From: Prevotellaceae bacterium UBA4332
Lineage (GTDB): Bacteria; Bacteroidota; Bacteroidia; Bacteroidales; Bacteroidaceae
NCBI GenBank assembly: GCA_002394365.1
Contig: DGTQ01000017.1
Span: 4,842-68,841 of the forward strand
DNA length: 64,000 nucleotides
Direction of reading: 5' to 3'
The translations under genes and the position numbers were made by a program. The notes below the pieces were generated by a model. That model did no database searches. It worked only from the letters and a program-made list of their open reading frames with translations, and had not been told where the DNA came from. This document shows, piece by piece, positions 7,201 through 17,200 of the stretch; position 1 is the first letter of the stretch, and each line of letters begins with the position of its first letter.

Positions 7201-9815
7201 GAAGAAGCAACCACCACACTCTCATTTGTATTACGCATAGCTGAAGTGCAGATATAAAGACCAACCGTCTTACCATCGCTCCCCACCTTGCCCGTCAATG
7301 TAACGACATCACCATTCTTAAATGTATAACCACTCTTAGGAGTAATCTTTACCCAAGCAGCATTATCATTCTTTGAGAGGACAAATGAGGTGGTTCCTGT
7401 CAAAGTCACCATGTTCAATGTCTGGGAATTATTCTCGTATGTGGCTGTAGAAGCAGTTGTGGTGCCCACCGCATCATTGAAAGAATAGACTGTAGTGCTC
7501 TCACTTACAGGCTCTGCCACGGTGAAGTTGACGGTATATGTCTTGCTTGAACCGTCCTCAGCCGTTACCACGACGGTGGTGGAACCTGGAAGTGCCGGAG
7601 CTACATTCACCACTGCCGTAGCGTGTTCCTCGTTGACAGTATAGGTGACCGTAGGAACTACAGTAGTGCCAGAAGCAAGTTCCACGTCATACGTAGTAGT
7701 GGCAGAAGAGAACCCTGTAACGGTAGTGCCGCCCACCTTGAGGTCAGACAGCGTAGCATCATTGCTCTTCGTGGCTGGGGTAACCTCAGAGGCTGGAGTT
7801 ATCTCGAAATAATAGTAGTGAACATTGCCACTGGTATTGATAGTGACCGTGCTACCCTGGCTGACATTAAGTCCAGAGATAGTGACGCGATATACAGTCT
7901 GGTTGTTCTCCACCGTTCCTTCTGTCATGTAATCCCCATCGCCAAGAGCCACACCATTGACGCTCACACCTGTGACTGTGCGTTCAGATGAGCCTGTAGA
8001 GCGAGCTGCCAGAACGATCTGAGAAGCAGAAGTGCTAACAAGACCAAGAGTAATAGATGTGGCATCAGAACTACGATAGACCTTGCCTGTCTGAGCAGAG
8101 AGCGGAGACTTGTCAGAGCCGTCACTTACCTCAGTAGAACCGGAGAACTTTATGCTCGTAGTACATGTGCTGTTTGTAAACGTCCCGTTAGCCACAACGC
8201 TTGCGCCATTAGCCTCAAGCACTGTGGCATTGGCAGCACGTGTAAGCGTTATGGTGTATTGCTGCGTGGTTCTTCCGTCCTTCGCAGTAATGGTGACGGT
8301 TTTACCAGCAGTAGCACCAGCTGCACCATCAAGTGTCATATTGAAACTTGTGCCTGCGTTGCTCGTAGCATTAGCCGACAGGGTAAGCACAACTGGTATG
8401 GTAGTGCCTGCTGTATAAGGTATGGTAGCCTTGACAGTCGTTCCGCTGATGGTGGCAGCAACACCATTGATGGTAGCTGCCGTAACATCACAGGCAGTAG
8501 TAGAAGCGAAGTTTGCCTTCAACGCTGTATTCTCCGTAATCGTAGCAACGTAAGGGTTAGCAGTGCTTACAGCCGTACCTGCATTGTTTGTCCAGTTTAC
8601 GAACTCGTAACCAGAGGAAGGAGTGGCAGTGAATGTTACGCTTGCGCCACTCTCTACACTTGATGCTGAAGCAGAAGCTATACCACCAGTGCCAGCAGAA
8701 ACAGAAACAGTCTTAGTGGTAGAAGGAGTAGAACCGCCACCTCCAATAGAGCCGTCGCCCTCGGTTATTACACCTGCCGTAGTAACATTCAGCGTTGCAC
8801 CAGCACCGTATGTAGCATTGGTTACGTTTGAATAAGCTACAGATGGAGAGAGCACATCATAAGAGTATGATATGCTTGCTATCTTTGAAGCATTTGCATC
8901 AGTCAGCGTAGCACCCTTTGCACTATAGCAGTTGTTATACATAGCCGCATTGGTGCCGCCATAACTCTTGAAAATCTTGTCGGCAGAGAGACTACCAAAG
9001 TAGCAACCATCAAAACGCACGCGAGCATTCTCAGGACCTACATAGTAGTTAGCAACAGACGAAGTCCATACGCAGTTGAGCATGTGGAGGTCGGCATTAC
9101 GCACACGCGGCATACGCTCACGGCAACCCTCGTCCCACCAGCAGTAAGCCCATGTTATGGTGTAGGCACCGTCACTCGGTTTTTGCGAGCTGCTAGAACC
9201 GATAAGGTTAGTAAAGCGGTGGTCGGCTGCGCCACCTGAACCACCAGCTTTAGGAGACTTTAGATAGTGGAAGCGGCACCATGAAACCGTTATATTATCC
9301 GTATTGCCCTTGTTGTCGAAGTTACCGTCACAACCATCCTGAAAGTCGCAGTGATCCACCCACACGTTGGTTGCGCCATCAAAGCAGAGGTTATCCCATC
9401 CATCACAGTCGTATGCGCCAGGACCTTCAAAGGTGAGGTTACGTATGATAACGTTGTTTGAACCCTTACTAAAATAAAGGATACCAGAGGTGCTTGTCGT
9501 TTGCTCATTAGAATAGAGTTTCACATCAGGCAGGGCAAGGATTGTCTTGTTTTTAACCACTGCACTGAAATGGTTAGTAAACTCAATATCCTGAGTAATG
9601 ATAATCACTGCGGAGCCACTGCTGGTTAATGCTGTCTGTAACGCAGACAGTGAATTAACCAAAGTAGGCGTAGCATTGCCACCACCAGTAACGGTGCCGC
9701 ACTGACCAAAAGGACTTGCCTGATAACCCTGCGCGCCTGCCATAGCCGTCAAAGAGTAAATTGACAACGCAACGAGGCAGAAAATATTCAGTATGTTATT
9801 CTTAAAAGATTTCAT
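4275..9815 (-). CDS. Giant secreted pectate lyase with two PL1 catalytic domains
   Basis: 1846 residues. Signal peptide ~1-28. First pectate lyase domain ~30-330, with VWVDHC at 151-156 and the catalytic arginine stretch RERMPRVR at 232-239. Then an InlB-type B-repeat (~368-437), several cadherin-like/Ig-like modules (~440-540, 685-767, 920-1005, each ending in ...EDG..K.YT.N.TV), and a second InlB repeat (~1012-1080). Second lyase domain ~1088-1480, with IWIDHC at 1280-1285 and GSRLPLQR at 1341-1348. A third InlB-like repeat (~1524-1593) leads to a ~245-residue C-terminal module with the EF-hand-like DTNNDGEINADDD and a tail ending in ENGKKIMVK. It should act outside the cell on pectin, the modules serving as spacers or binding domains. 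It follows the 1379-residue lyase by 29 bp. Confidence 0.92.
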   Translation of the reverse strand: MKSFKNNILNIFCLVALSIYSLTAMAGAQGYQASPFGQCGTVTGGGNATPTLVNSLSALQTALTSSGSAVIIITQDIEFTNHFSAVVKNKTILALPDVKLYSNEQTTSTSGILYFSKGSNNVIIRNLTFEGPGAYDCDGWDNLCFDGATNVWVDHCDFQDGCDGNFDNKGNTDNITVSWCRFHYLKSPKAGGSGGAADHRFTNLIGSSSSQKPSDGAYTITWAYCWWDEGCRERMPRVRNADLHMLNCVWTSSVANYYVGPENARVRFDGCYFGSLSADKIFKSYGGTNAAMYNNCYSAKGATLTDANASKIASISYSYDVLSPSVAYSNVTNATYGAGATLNVTTAGVITEGDGSIGGGGSTPSTTKTVSVSAGTGGIASASASSVESGASVTFTATPSSGYEFVNWTNNAGTAVSTANPYVATITENTALKANFASTTACDVTAATINGVAATISGTTVKATIPYTAGTTIPVVLTLSANATSNAGTSFNMTLDGAAGATAGKTVTITAKDGRTTQQYTITLTRAANATVLEANGASVVANGTFTNSTCTTSIKFSGSTEVSDGSDKSPLSAQTGKVYRSSDATSITLGLVSTSASQIVLAARSTGSSERTVTGVSVNGVALGDGDYMTEGTVENNQTVYRVTISGLNVSQGSTVTINTSGNVHYYYFEITPASEVTPATKSNDATLSDLKVGGTTVTGFSSATTTYDVELASGTTVVPTVTYTVNEEHATAVVNVAPALPGSTTVVVTAEDGSSKTYTVNFTVAEPVSESTTVYSFNDAVGTTTASTATYENNSQTLNMVTLTGTTSFVLSKNDNAAWVKITPKSGYTFKNGDVVTLTGKVGSDGKTVGLYICTSAMRNTNESVVVASSTSNKNISTQASGTLSLAADASELYLYRYDGTGTTITSLEITRGGSTPKSSICTLSDLKSGGTTVAGFSANTLVYNIELAEGTTAVPAVVATCTDSKASASVNYGSISNNAATTTVTVTAEDGTQKVYTINYTVAAPVVVTTYSVSVSAGTGGSATVSPSGTVVAGSEVVFTATAASGYTFSGWSDSSVENPHTVTVNSDITLTANFTKQSDTSGRSWDVDGFAAYEGEAGTAHYHADGTTGGAGGKVVKATNFTELQAYLQSNDPYVILVDHDITTGVTAYVDDLSTGRLCDSQDGSEGVATTYGERIMVQSNKTLIGLADASGKAPLISRISLILQCAHNVIIRNCRFTMNGVPVLKAGENKIVAMRDGVQTEVGDPDCIGIQADATSASTDSGSHIWIDHCEFFNGNAANVDRYDGLVDIKNNVQWITLSYNHFHDHYKACLFGKGDSDNYDRTITMHHNMFENISGSRLPLQRYGHLHYMNNYMTGASDGYDLRAGSVGYVDACYFKDSKAPIRLRGEGTVNINLDKEYSIVYDNCLRIINNNSNFTYLNQSKVDEEYAWSAGGTNANAWLPAQTWSGYFVHNHDKVMDVPAVCEQYSGAGKVVLWDDYTTAIPAEDLEELKAAVLNSPYTTYNVDGTKFVPDATEADEYEVKFYSVGTQVGATQTVASGAHAIAPADPERADYTFGGWSVDGGNNAVNVSTYAITSATNFHAIWTANVSDKTDLTLVDGQDYTATEDKTYIDGVTYTKTFSNANKWAALYVPFAINVEDYADVFDFAEIFAICPVKDTNNDGEINADDDAYLISYNKKTGSTLPNKPYMIRAKTAGTHEISAVDNKVYAATNGTMTCSTTKRMYTFTGTYSPVTATPENNYWYMSTSGNLSHRNTGLTTIKSNRWYMYSTDIDDYGSSTMNQDAIEILLIGEDIEGTTAISSLKQSKGEVHDAIYNIGGMRVSPGASGVRIENGKKIMVK

Positions 9816-9844
9816 CTTTGTATTATATTATAGTTAGCCTTTAG

Positions 9845-12800
9845 TTACTTGATTACTTTTACACCATTCCTTATATATATTCCCTTTGTAGCAGAAGAAA
9901 TGCTTATCTTCTGACCATTAAGGTTATACATAACATTATCATTCTGATTATTGCTTTGCTTTATAAGATTGATAGCCGTAGCATTGTCAATGTCCTCACC
10001 AACCACAAGTATTTCAATAGCATTTTGATTCTGACTGCCAGCTGTAGAACTATATCCGTCTAAATCTGTTGATGACATGTGCCACCTATTTGACTTGATT
10101 GTAGTTGACCCTGTAACTCTGTGACTAAGATTACCACTGGTTGACATATACCAATAAGCATTTTCTGTATTTGCAACTACAGAAGTATAAGTGCCTGTGA
10201 ACGTGTATCTATTCTTTGTCGTGGAGCACGTTATCGTTCCGTTTGTTGCAGCATAAATTTTGTTGTCAACAGCCTTGACTTGATAGGTTCCAACTGTTTT
10301 CGGACGTATCATATATGGCTTATTTGGTAGTGTTAAACCAGTCTTCTTATTATAGGAAATAAGATAAGCATCATCATCAGCATTTATCTCACCATCACTG
10401 TTCGTATCTTTTACTGGACACACTGCATATATCTCTGCAATATCAAATTGATCCGAGTACTCCTCAACATTAATAGAAAAAGGAACATACAATGCTGCCC
10501 ATTTATTCGCATTGGTAAATGTTTTAGTAAATGTCACACCATCAGCATATGTTCTATCCTCTGTAGCGGTGTAATCTTCTCCATCTACAAGGGTTAATTC
10601 ATCTATTACAAGAGTAGAAGCAGCACGAGTAATGGTGAAATCTGTGAAAAAAACCGTATTGCCTACAGAACGATAGATGTAGAATGTGGTCTGACCGCAG
10701 ATACCGTCGCCCTCAGTTACCGTGTAAGTAGGCAGTGATGTCCATGCTACATCATCTGCAGATGCGACAGAAGACAGAATCATTCTTGGCGTAGGAGCAC
10801 TGTTAGGACGAGACGATGCTGCACTCAGCCACAGTCCCTGCTCAGCATCCGTTCTCGTATATGCGATAGCATTTATCTGGTCACCATCCTGCAGAGCCTG
10901 ATTAAGCACCACTTTGAAGAAAGTATTGTTATTAGTGATACTGAAAGCAACCTTACTTGGTGTGCCATTTGCCTTTATCATATTCTTTGCATCCGTCTGC
11001 TGACTTGTTGCATACATACTGCCACCACTTATAGTTGCATTGTCTGACGTAATCTGCAAGTCAGTAGAGCCTGCCGGCACACTCAGTGCAGCCGTAGCAA
11101 CGGCAGAAAACAACGTTTCGTCATCACCACTTGGTGTAGCATTAGCCACAAACTGTGCAGTCAACGCAACATCGCCAGTTACTGTTATAGTATGTGGATT
11201 CTCGGTAGAATTGTCGCTCCACTTAGAGAAGACATAGCCAGAGTTTGGTGTAGCTGTGAAGGTAACAGATGTACCTTCAGCTACTGAGCCTGAAGGGGAT
11301 ACTGAGGCAGAACCGCCTGCTCCTGCTGATGCCGACACATTATAAAAGGCGGAAGCTACGGTGAAGTTGATGTAGTACTTGCTTGAAGTACCGTCCTCTG
11401 CCTCTACGTCGATGATAGCCTGACCTGCAGGGTGACAGTTCTCTGTATCAACATATGCTTTAGCCTTGGCATCATTAGGTGTGGCTGTGATTGCAGGTAC
11501 TGATGTTGTACCTGCTGCCAACTCTACCGAATAAGTGAGAGTAGAAGATGAGAAGGCTGGAGCGAGAGTGTAACCTGCAACAGAAAGGGCGCTGAGAGTT
11601 GCGTCGCTTGACTGTGTTGGTGTAGGATCTGGCTCCGATGTTACATCGGCAAAGTCAAGGAAACACATCTTGATAGCTCCACTTTTGGTAAGGGTATGTG
11701 TACCTGCTGCTACATCAACAGAAACCGTGTTGCCTGTGCCTGTTACGGTAGTGCCATCAATCTTGAAACTTACTGTCTGACTTGCATCAGCTACAAAGGT
11801 CATTGTGAATGCCTTGGTAGTGGTGAAGCTGATACTGGTAGATGACTCCATCTTGATACTCAGTGAACTGTTGGTAACACCTCCAAAAGTGGCATTGCAT
11901 GATGTAGAGGTGTTGTAGGTGCCGCTGAGGTAACTCTTATAATTATCCGAGCCATCACCGACGTTGATTGTCATAGCATTTGAAATACTCGAGCCGTCAG
12001 CCACCGGTTCAGCTGCCACAGAGAACTGTACTTCATACAATTTTATAGTGGTTCCATTTTCTGCAGTCACCTTGACAGTTGCCTTGCCTGTAGTGGAGGT
12101 CGCCTGAGTAATGGTAACAGTAGCATTGGAATTGTTTGCCGTAGCTGATACTGTAGGAGCACTCTCCGTACCGTACTTCAAGGTTACAGCGTAATAGGTT
12201 GTATTAGAAGAGAAAGAGAGAGAGTAGCCACTGACGTTAAGGCTCTTCAGTGTAGCATCGTCGGATGTTGTCGGGGTGGGTTCTTCTTCGCCACCACCGC
12301 CTTCCACAGCAGAGTCGGTTATGACACCATCCTTGAAATACATTGAGTTGGTAACCGGAGTATAATATGACGTGCTCTTATAGCCTGCTACATCACTCTT
12401 TAGGGATGTTATAACGCCATAGTCGGAGTCATCGGCACTAGTGAAAGTATATTGATATGTACCATGCTGCATACGACCTGCACCGTATGCGCCCTTAACC
12501 ACTGAAGGTACGTCAGAGGCATTGTCGGCTGCGTATGAGTACATCAGAGAGGAATTTGTATCGAAGTTGTCATATCCATCACTGAGCTGGGCAGCCTTTG
12601 AGGTCACTATCACTGCATCGTATGATGAAGCTATCTCTGTTACCGCACTTTCCTCTGATGCTCCTGCACATGAAGCACTGGCTATAAAGCTTGAGGCACC
12701 TGTGATATAGTTGCCGTAAGCCTTTATGTATCCTGTCGTTTCACCCGAGAAGGTGCCGTCACCTTTTGCATCCGTACCCTCAAGCGAACGCATCATAGGA

Positions 12801-13984
12801 TTCTTAGTGCCACGGAAGTAGTTGCTTTCTACGAAACAGCTGGCACCGGTTGTTACGCCTACACCGTACTTAGACACGCCGTCGAAGTAATTGTTATATA
12901 CATGGACGGACATGGTACGGATGCGTGGGTGGCGGGAGTCGGAGTGGTCGAACCAGTTGTGGTGGTAGGTGATGTAGTTTGGTCCGCTCTCGCTCTTCAT
13001 GCCGCAGAGGCTGGACTTGCCTGAGTCCCAGAAATGGTTGTATGAAATGGTAATATACTGTGAGTCGCCCTTGAGGTCGATAGTACCATCACCCTTCACC
13101 TGGTCTTTGTCTGAACCAGCGTTGCCATAAAAGAGGTCGAGGTTGTGAACCCAGATATGGGAGTTGTTAGAATCAAGAGACACACAATCGTCAAGACAGT
13201 TCATAATGGCGAAATTGCGCATCTCGAGGTTCTGCATGTTCCTGACAAGGAAACCGAAACCATGTATCACGGCATCGTTACCCACACCCTCAAAGGTAAT
13301 AGGGCAATTTGCATAACCTGAAGCACCTTTTATCTGTATGCCCTCAGCACTTGAACTGAACATATCCATATCGTCGTATGACAACGTGCCCAGTACGCGA
13401 ATATCCAGCGGAGTCGTTGACCAGCCATTGGAATATGCCTTTGTCCAGGCGTTGATGATGGTCTGCAGACCTGTATAGATGGTGGTTTTGTTGGATGCTG
13501 AAGGCACGGTCATGGTGATGGTCTTGGCATTGCTCTTGGTGATGTAGAGAATATTGGCGCCACTCTTCAGTGTACCGTCATCCTTGTAAGCACCCACCTT
13601 GTTGGCATTGTTAAAATGGGCAAAGCCACCACGGTTATGTGCCTTAACTGTCAAAGCACCTGTAACAACATTTGCCGTTTCAGTACCACTTGCATTGACT
13701 GACGCCACCTTTACATAGTAGGTGCCAGCAGAAAGACCCAATACATCGGCACGCCCCTTGCTGGAGCCGTACTTGCGCACGAGCTGGTCGTCAATCTTGG
13801 TCCAGGGACCAGAGCCTGACGTGGAGTAATAAACGTTGTAGTAAGCTGAGCCGTCTGGAGTAAATTCAACATAAGCTGACTCAAACCATCCTCCAGACGA
13901 AGTAATGGTTGCCGCTGCATGAGCGAAGGAGCTCACCATAATCAGGAGCACAAGAAGAACTCCTAAAAGGCAAAATCTTTTCAT
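9845..13984 (-). CDS. Secreted multidomain pectate lyase (PL1 type)
   Basis: 1379 residues. Signal peptide ~1-24. An Ig/FN3-like domain (~25-113; GGWFESAYVEF, YYNVYYST) precedes the beta-helix lyase (~115-550). Lyase features are NSHIWVHNLDLFYG near 274, ISYNHFWDSGKSS near 313 and the catalytic DHSDSRHPRIR at 346-356. Then come a cadherin-like module (~575-655), a carbohydrate-binding-like beta-sandwich (~660-790), another cadherin-like module, an InlB-type repeat (~880-950), and a C-terminal ~240-residue module shared with the neighbouring lyase (TLVDGEDYTATED...DTNSDGEINADDD), ending in YIRNGVKVIK. It is first in a unit with the 1846-residue lyase and the small peptide. Its first ~560 residues closely match the 14262-17468 gene, indicating duplication. 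Confidence 0.92.
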   Translation of the reverse strand: MKRFCLLGVLLVLLIMVSSFAHAAATITSSGGWFESAYVEFTPDGSAYYNVYYSTSGSGPWTKIDDQLVRKYGSSKGRADVLGLSAGTYYVKVASVNASGTETANVVTGALTVKAHNRGGFAHFNNANKVGAYKDDGTLKSGANILYITKSNAKTITMTVPSASNKTTIYTGLQTIINAWTKAYSNGWSTTPLDIRVLGTLSYDDMDMFSSSAEGIQIKGASGYANCPITFEGVGNDAVIHGFGFLVRNMQNLEMRNFAIMNCLDDCVSLDSNNSHIWVHNLDLFYGNAGSDKDQVKGDGTIDLKGDSQYITISYNHFWDSGKSSLCGMKSESGPNYITYHHNWFDHSDSRHPRIRTMSVHVYNNYFDGVSKYGVGVTTGASCFVESNYFRGTKNPMMRSLEGTDAKGDGTFSGETTGYIKAYGNYITGASSFIASASCAGASEESAVTEIASSYDAVIVTSKAAQLSDGYDNFDTNSSLMYSYAADNASDVPSVVKGAYGAGRMQHGTYQYTFTSADDSDYGVITSLKSDVAGYKSTSYYTPVTNSMYFKDGVITDSAVEGGGGEEEPTPTTSDDATLKSLNVSGYSLSFSSNTTYYAVTLKYGTESAPTVSATANNSNATVTITQATSTTGKATVKVTAENGTTIKLYEVQFSVAAEPVADGSSISNAMTINVGDGSDNYKSYLSGTYNTSTSCNATFGGVTNSSLSIKMESSTSISFTTTKAFTMTFVADASQTVSFKIDGTTVTGTGNTVSVDVAAGTHTLTKSGAIKMCFLDFADVTSEPDPTPTQSSDATLSALSVAGYTLAPAFSSSTLTYSVELAAGTTSVPAITATPNDAKAKAYVDTENCHPAGQAIIDVEAEDGTSSKYYINFTVASAFYNVSASAGAGGSASVSPSGSVAEGTSVTFTATPNSGYVFSKWSDNSTENPHTITVTGDVALTAQFVANATPSGDDETLFSAVATAALSVPAGSTDLQITSDNATISGGSMYATSQQTDAKNMIKANGTPSKVAFSITNNNTFFKVVLNQALQDGDQINAIAYTRTDAEQGLWLSAASSRPNSAPTPRMILSSVASADDVAWTSLPTYTVTEGDGICGQTTFYIYRSVGNTVFFTDFTITRAASTLVIDELTLVDGEDYTATEDRTYADGVTFTKTFTNANKWAALYVPFSINVEEYSDQFDIAEIYAVCPVKDTNSDGEINADDDAYLISYNKKTGLTLPNKPYMIRPKTVGTYQVKAVDNKIYAATNGTITCSTTKNRYTFTGTYTSVVANTENAYWYMSTSGNLSHRVTGSTTIKSNRWHMSSTDLDGYSSTAGSQNQNAIEILVVGEDIDNATAINLIKQSNNQNDNVMYNLNGQKISISSATKGIYIRNGVKVIK

Positions 13985-14023
13985 AAATGATTTTTGTATA
14001 GATAGTTAGTTATATTCTATGCG

Positions 14024-14031
14024 CAAAGTTA
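14024..14031 (-). promoter_or_regulatory. -7 promoter element for the lyase/lyase/peptide unit
   Basis: Minus-strand TAACTTTG sits about 40 bp before the start at 13984. The upstream region is T-rich and no exact -33 TTTG is seen at 19-21 nt. Confidence 0.55.
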
Positions 14032-14097
14032 CGAAAAAAAATGAAGAATGACGAATAAAGAATGGGGAATTTCGGGCTGTTTTTACGAATAATTAAC

Positions 14098-14144
14098 GAA
14101 GGAGCCTCACTCCCGTAAATGTGTGGGGTGAGGCTCCTTCTTTT
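14098..14144. terminator. Strong hairpin between two lyase genes
   Basis: GAAGGAGCCTCAC pairs perfectly with GTGAGGCTCCTTC (13 bp, plus possible CCC/GGG extension). On the plus strand a TTTT run follows; on the minus strand, the direction of both flanking genes, the tail is GTTAATT, so termination there may be weaker. It separates the 17468 transcript from the next promoter at 14024-14031. Confidence 0.7.
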
Positions 14145-14261
14145 ATTTGGACTAAAGTTGTTTGGATTAAGGACTATTTGGATTAAGGATTAAAGCTCCT
14201 GACCCGCAGCGCTAAGCTTCGCTTTTCACTGCTTACGCTCGGAAGTAATTAAGCAAGCTTA

Positions 14262-17200
14262 TTACTCCTCTCGCTGACCCGCAGCGTTAAACTGCTTGCC
14301 GTCCTTGATGATAACCAGTTTACCGTTCACAAAGACCTTCTTGCCCGAGTTCTGGTTAAGGTTAGCGTTAGCATTAACAGCCTCTATTGCCGTAGCATCG
14401 CTGAAGTCTGCATCAAGAGAGTTAGCTGATGCGCCTGGTGTCATGGTGATGCTCTTGATGGTCTGGCCGCCAGAGACGAAGTAGATGTAGTAGGTCTTGC
14501 CTGCAGTTACATTTGCAGTCATAGTGCCTGCAGAGCATGTTGCCTTTACGAGAGGTGAGCCTACTGCCGTGCCTATAGCCGAGGTGCGGTTGAGGTCAGA
14601 GGCATTGTTAGAGGCAAACTTCACGGTGAGCGTTCCGTTAGAGGTCGGAGTGTACTTGATGTGGCGGATGCTTGAAGAAGAAGCACCGTTGCAACGGAAA
14701 CCGTTCTTGTTTACATAGTCCTTGGTGTATGTGGAGGATGTGTTGCCTACGAGCGTGAGGCCGTTGTAAGAATATGTATAGTTGCTTCCTGCGAGGGTGA
14801 CGGTAGAGGTGAACTCGGAGAAGTTCCATGTAGTGGGGTCTTCTACAACTGCCTTGCTCGCAAAACCGATAGCAAAGAGGTTGATTGAAGCACTCTTTGT
14901 CATGGTGTAGGTGCCTGCAGAGAGGGTCTTGGTGAGTGTGCCGTCTGAACCGAGGGTGAGTGCAGAGCCATTGAGTTTGAACTGCTTGCCTGCTGCTGAG
15001 GTTGAACCACCGAAGATGAAGGTTACGTCGGTCTCGGCAGAGAGCGTGAAGGTTATCTTGGTGGCTGACTCCATCTTGACGGCAGTCTTATAGGTTACGC
15101 CACCGTAGGTTACGCTGCCCTTAGAGGTAGAGTAATTACCAGAAACTGTTACATAGCTTACGGAAGGCTTAGAGCCCGTGAAGGAGCAGACCTCACTACT
15201 AACATTAACGGGAACTTCTACTACTGGCTCCTCGACTACTGGCTCCTTAACTGTAACTGACTTAGAGGCTACTGAAGAGTTCTCCTTGCCTGATACCACA
15301 GCGAGTGCCTTGATGGTGCAGCTCTTTGTGATAGTGAGTGCAGAGCTGTACTTGGAACTGTTAGTGGTAGGGGTTGAGCCGTCAGTGGTGTAGTAGATGG
15401 TTGCGCCACTCTCTGAGGTGATTGTCACCGTATATTGTGTCTGGTCGCTATTAGCAGTAGCGGTGATAGTAGGAGTAGTAGCGTAAGGTGCGCCTGACAC
15501 GCTCTTGCTCACTACGCTTGACTTGGTGTCTGTGGTGCCGAGTGTGGCATAGGCATATACCGTGCAACCTGCAGCATAGAGGGATGTGCCCTTGGTGTAG
15601 TTGCTGCCGTCAGTAGAATAGTAATATGTTGCGCCACTGTCAGAGCCCGAGAGGGTTACGGCATAGCCCTTACCTACTGTGTAGGAACCTACGGAGATGG
15701 TGGGGGCTGAAGCGGGAGTAACTACAGGCTCCTCTACTGTGGTCTGCTCGCCTGAAGATACTGCAGAATCGGTGATTACGCCGCTCTTGAAGTACATGCT
15801 TGATGTAACGCCTACGTAGTATGAACCGCTCTTGTAGTTCTCTACGGCACTCTTGAGGGCGGTGATAACTGCATAGTTGTCGTCCTCGGAGCTTGAGAAC
15901 GTGTACTGATATGAGCCATGCTGCAAGCGGCCTGCGCCGTATGCGCCTTTAACGACTGAAGGCACATTGGATGCTGCATCGGCTGTATATGAATACATCA
16001 GCGATGAGTTGGTGTCGAAGTTGTTGTAGGTTGTGCCACCCTGTATGGTCTTGTAAGAAGATGGTACGGTCTGAGAAGCGCTTGACACTACGTAGCAGTC
16101 GAAAGACTGGCTGGCTGTGTTGGTGATGGCTGATGCCTCAGCAACACCAGAAGGATAGCCAGACTGAACGTAGAGTGACTTAGCACCCGTAATGTAGTTG
16201 CCGTAAGCCTTTATCATACCGCCATTCTCGCTCGAGAAGGTGCCGTCACCTGCTGCGTCAGAACCCTGCATGGATGCCATCATAGGGTACTTGCAGTTGC
16301 GGAAGTAGTTGCGGTCAACAAAACAGCTGGAGCCGTAGGTTGCACCGATGCCGTACTTGGAGTTGCCGTCGAAATAGTTGTTATACACGTGGACGGACAT
16401 GGTACGGATGCGTGGATGGCGGGAGTCGGAGTGGTCGAACCAGTTGTGGTGGTAGGTGATGTAGTTTGGTCCGCTCTCGCTCTTCATGCCGCAGAGGCTG
16501 GACTTGCCTGAGTCCCAGAAATGGTTGTAGGAGATGGTGATGTACTGAGAGTTGCCCTTGAGGTCAACGGTGCCGTCGCCCTTCTTCTGGTCGGCATCTG
16601 AGCCTGCCTGACCGTAGAAGAGGTCGAGGTTGTGAACCCAGATGTGGGAGTTGCTGGTGTCCATAGAGACGCAGTCGTCGAGGCAATCCATGATGGCGAA
16701 GTTGCGGAGCTCGAGGTCGGTGGTATTGCGAATGAGGAAACCGAAGCCGTGAACCACTGCATCATTGCCCACGCCCTCGATGGTGATAGGACAGTCAGCG
16801 TATGCCGCAGCACCCTTTATCTGTATGCCCTCGGCACTTGAACTGAACATATCCATGTCGGCGTATGAGAGAGTGCCGAGAATACGAACACAGAGGGGAG
16901 CAGTGGTCCAACCCTTGGAGTATGCCTTTGTCCAGGCGTTGATGATGGTCTGCAGACCTGTGTATGAAGCTGTCTTGTTGGATGCTGAAGGCACGGTCAT
17001 GGTGATGGTCTTAGCATTGCTCTTGGTGATGTAGAGAATGTTGGCACCGCTCTTCAGTGTACCGTCATTCTTATATGCGCCAACGCCCTTTGACCAGTTG
17101 AGGTGAGCAAAGCCGCCACGGTCGTGAGCCTTCACGGTGAGGGCACTGGAAACGGTGTTGGAGGTTTCGGAACCGCTGGAGTTTACCGAAGCCACCTTTA

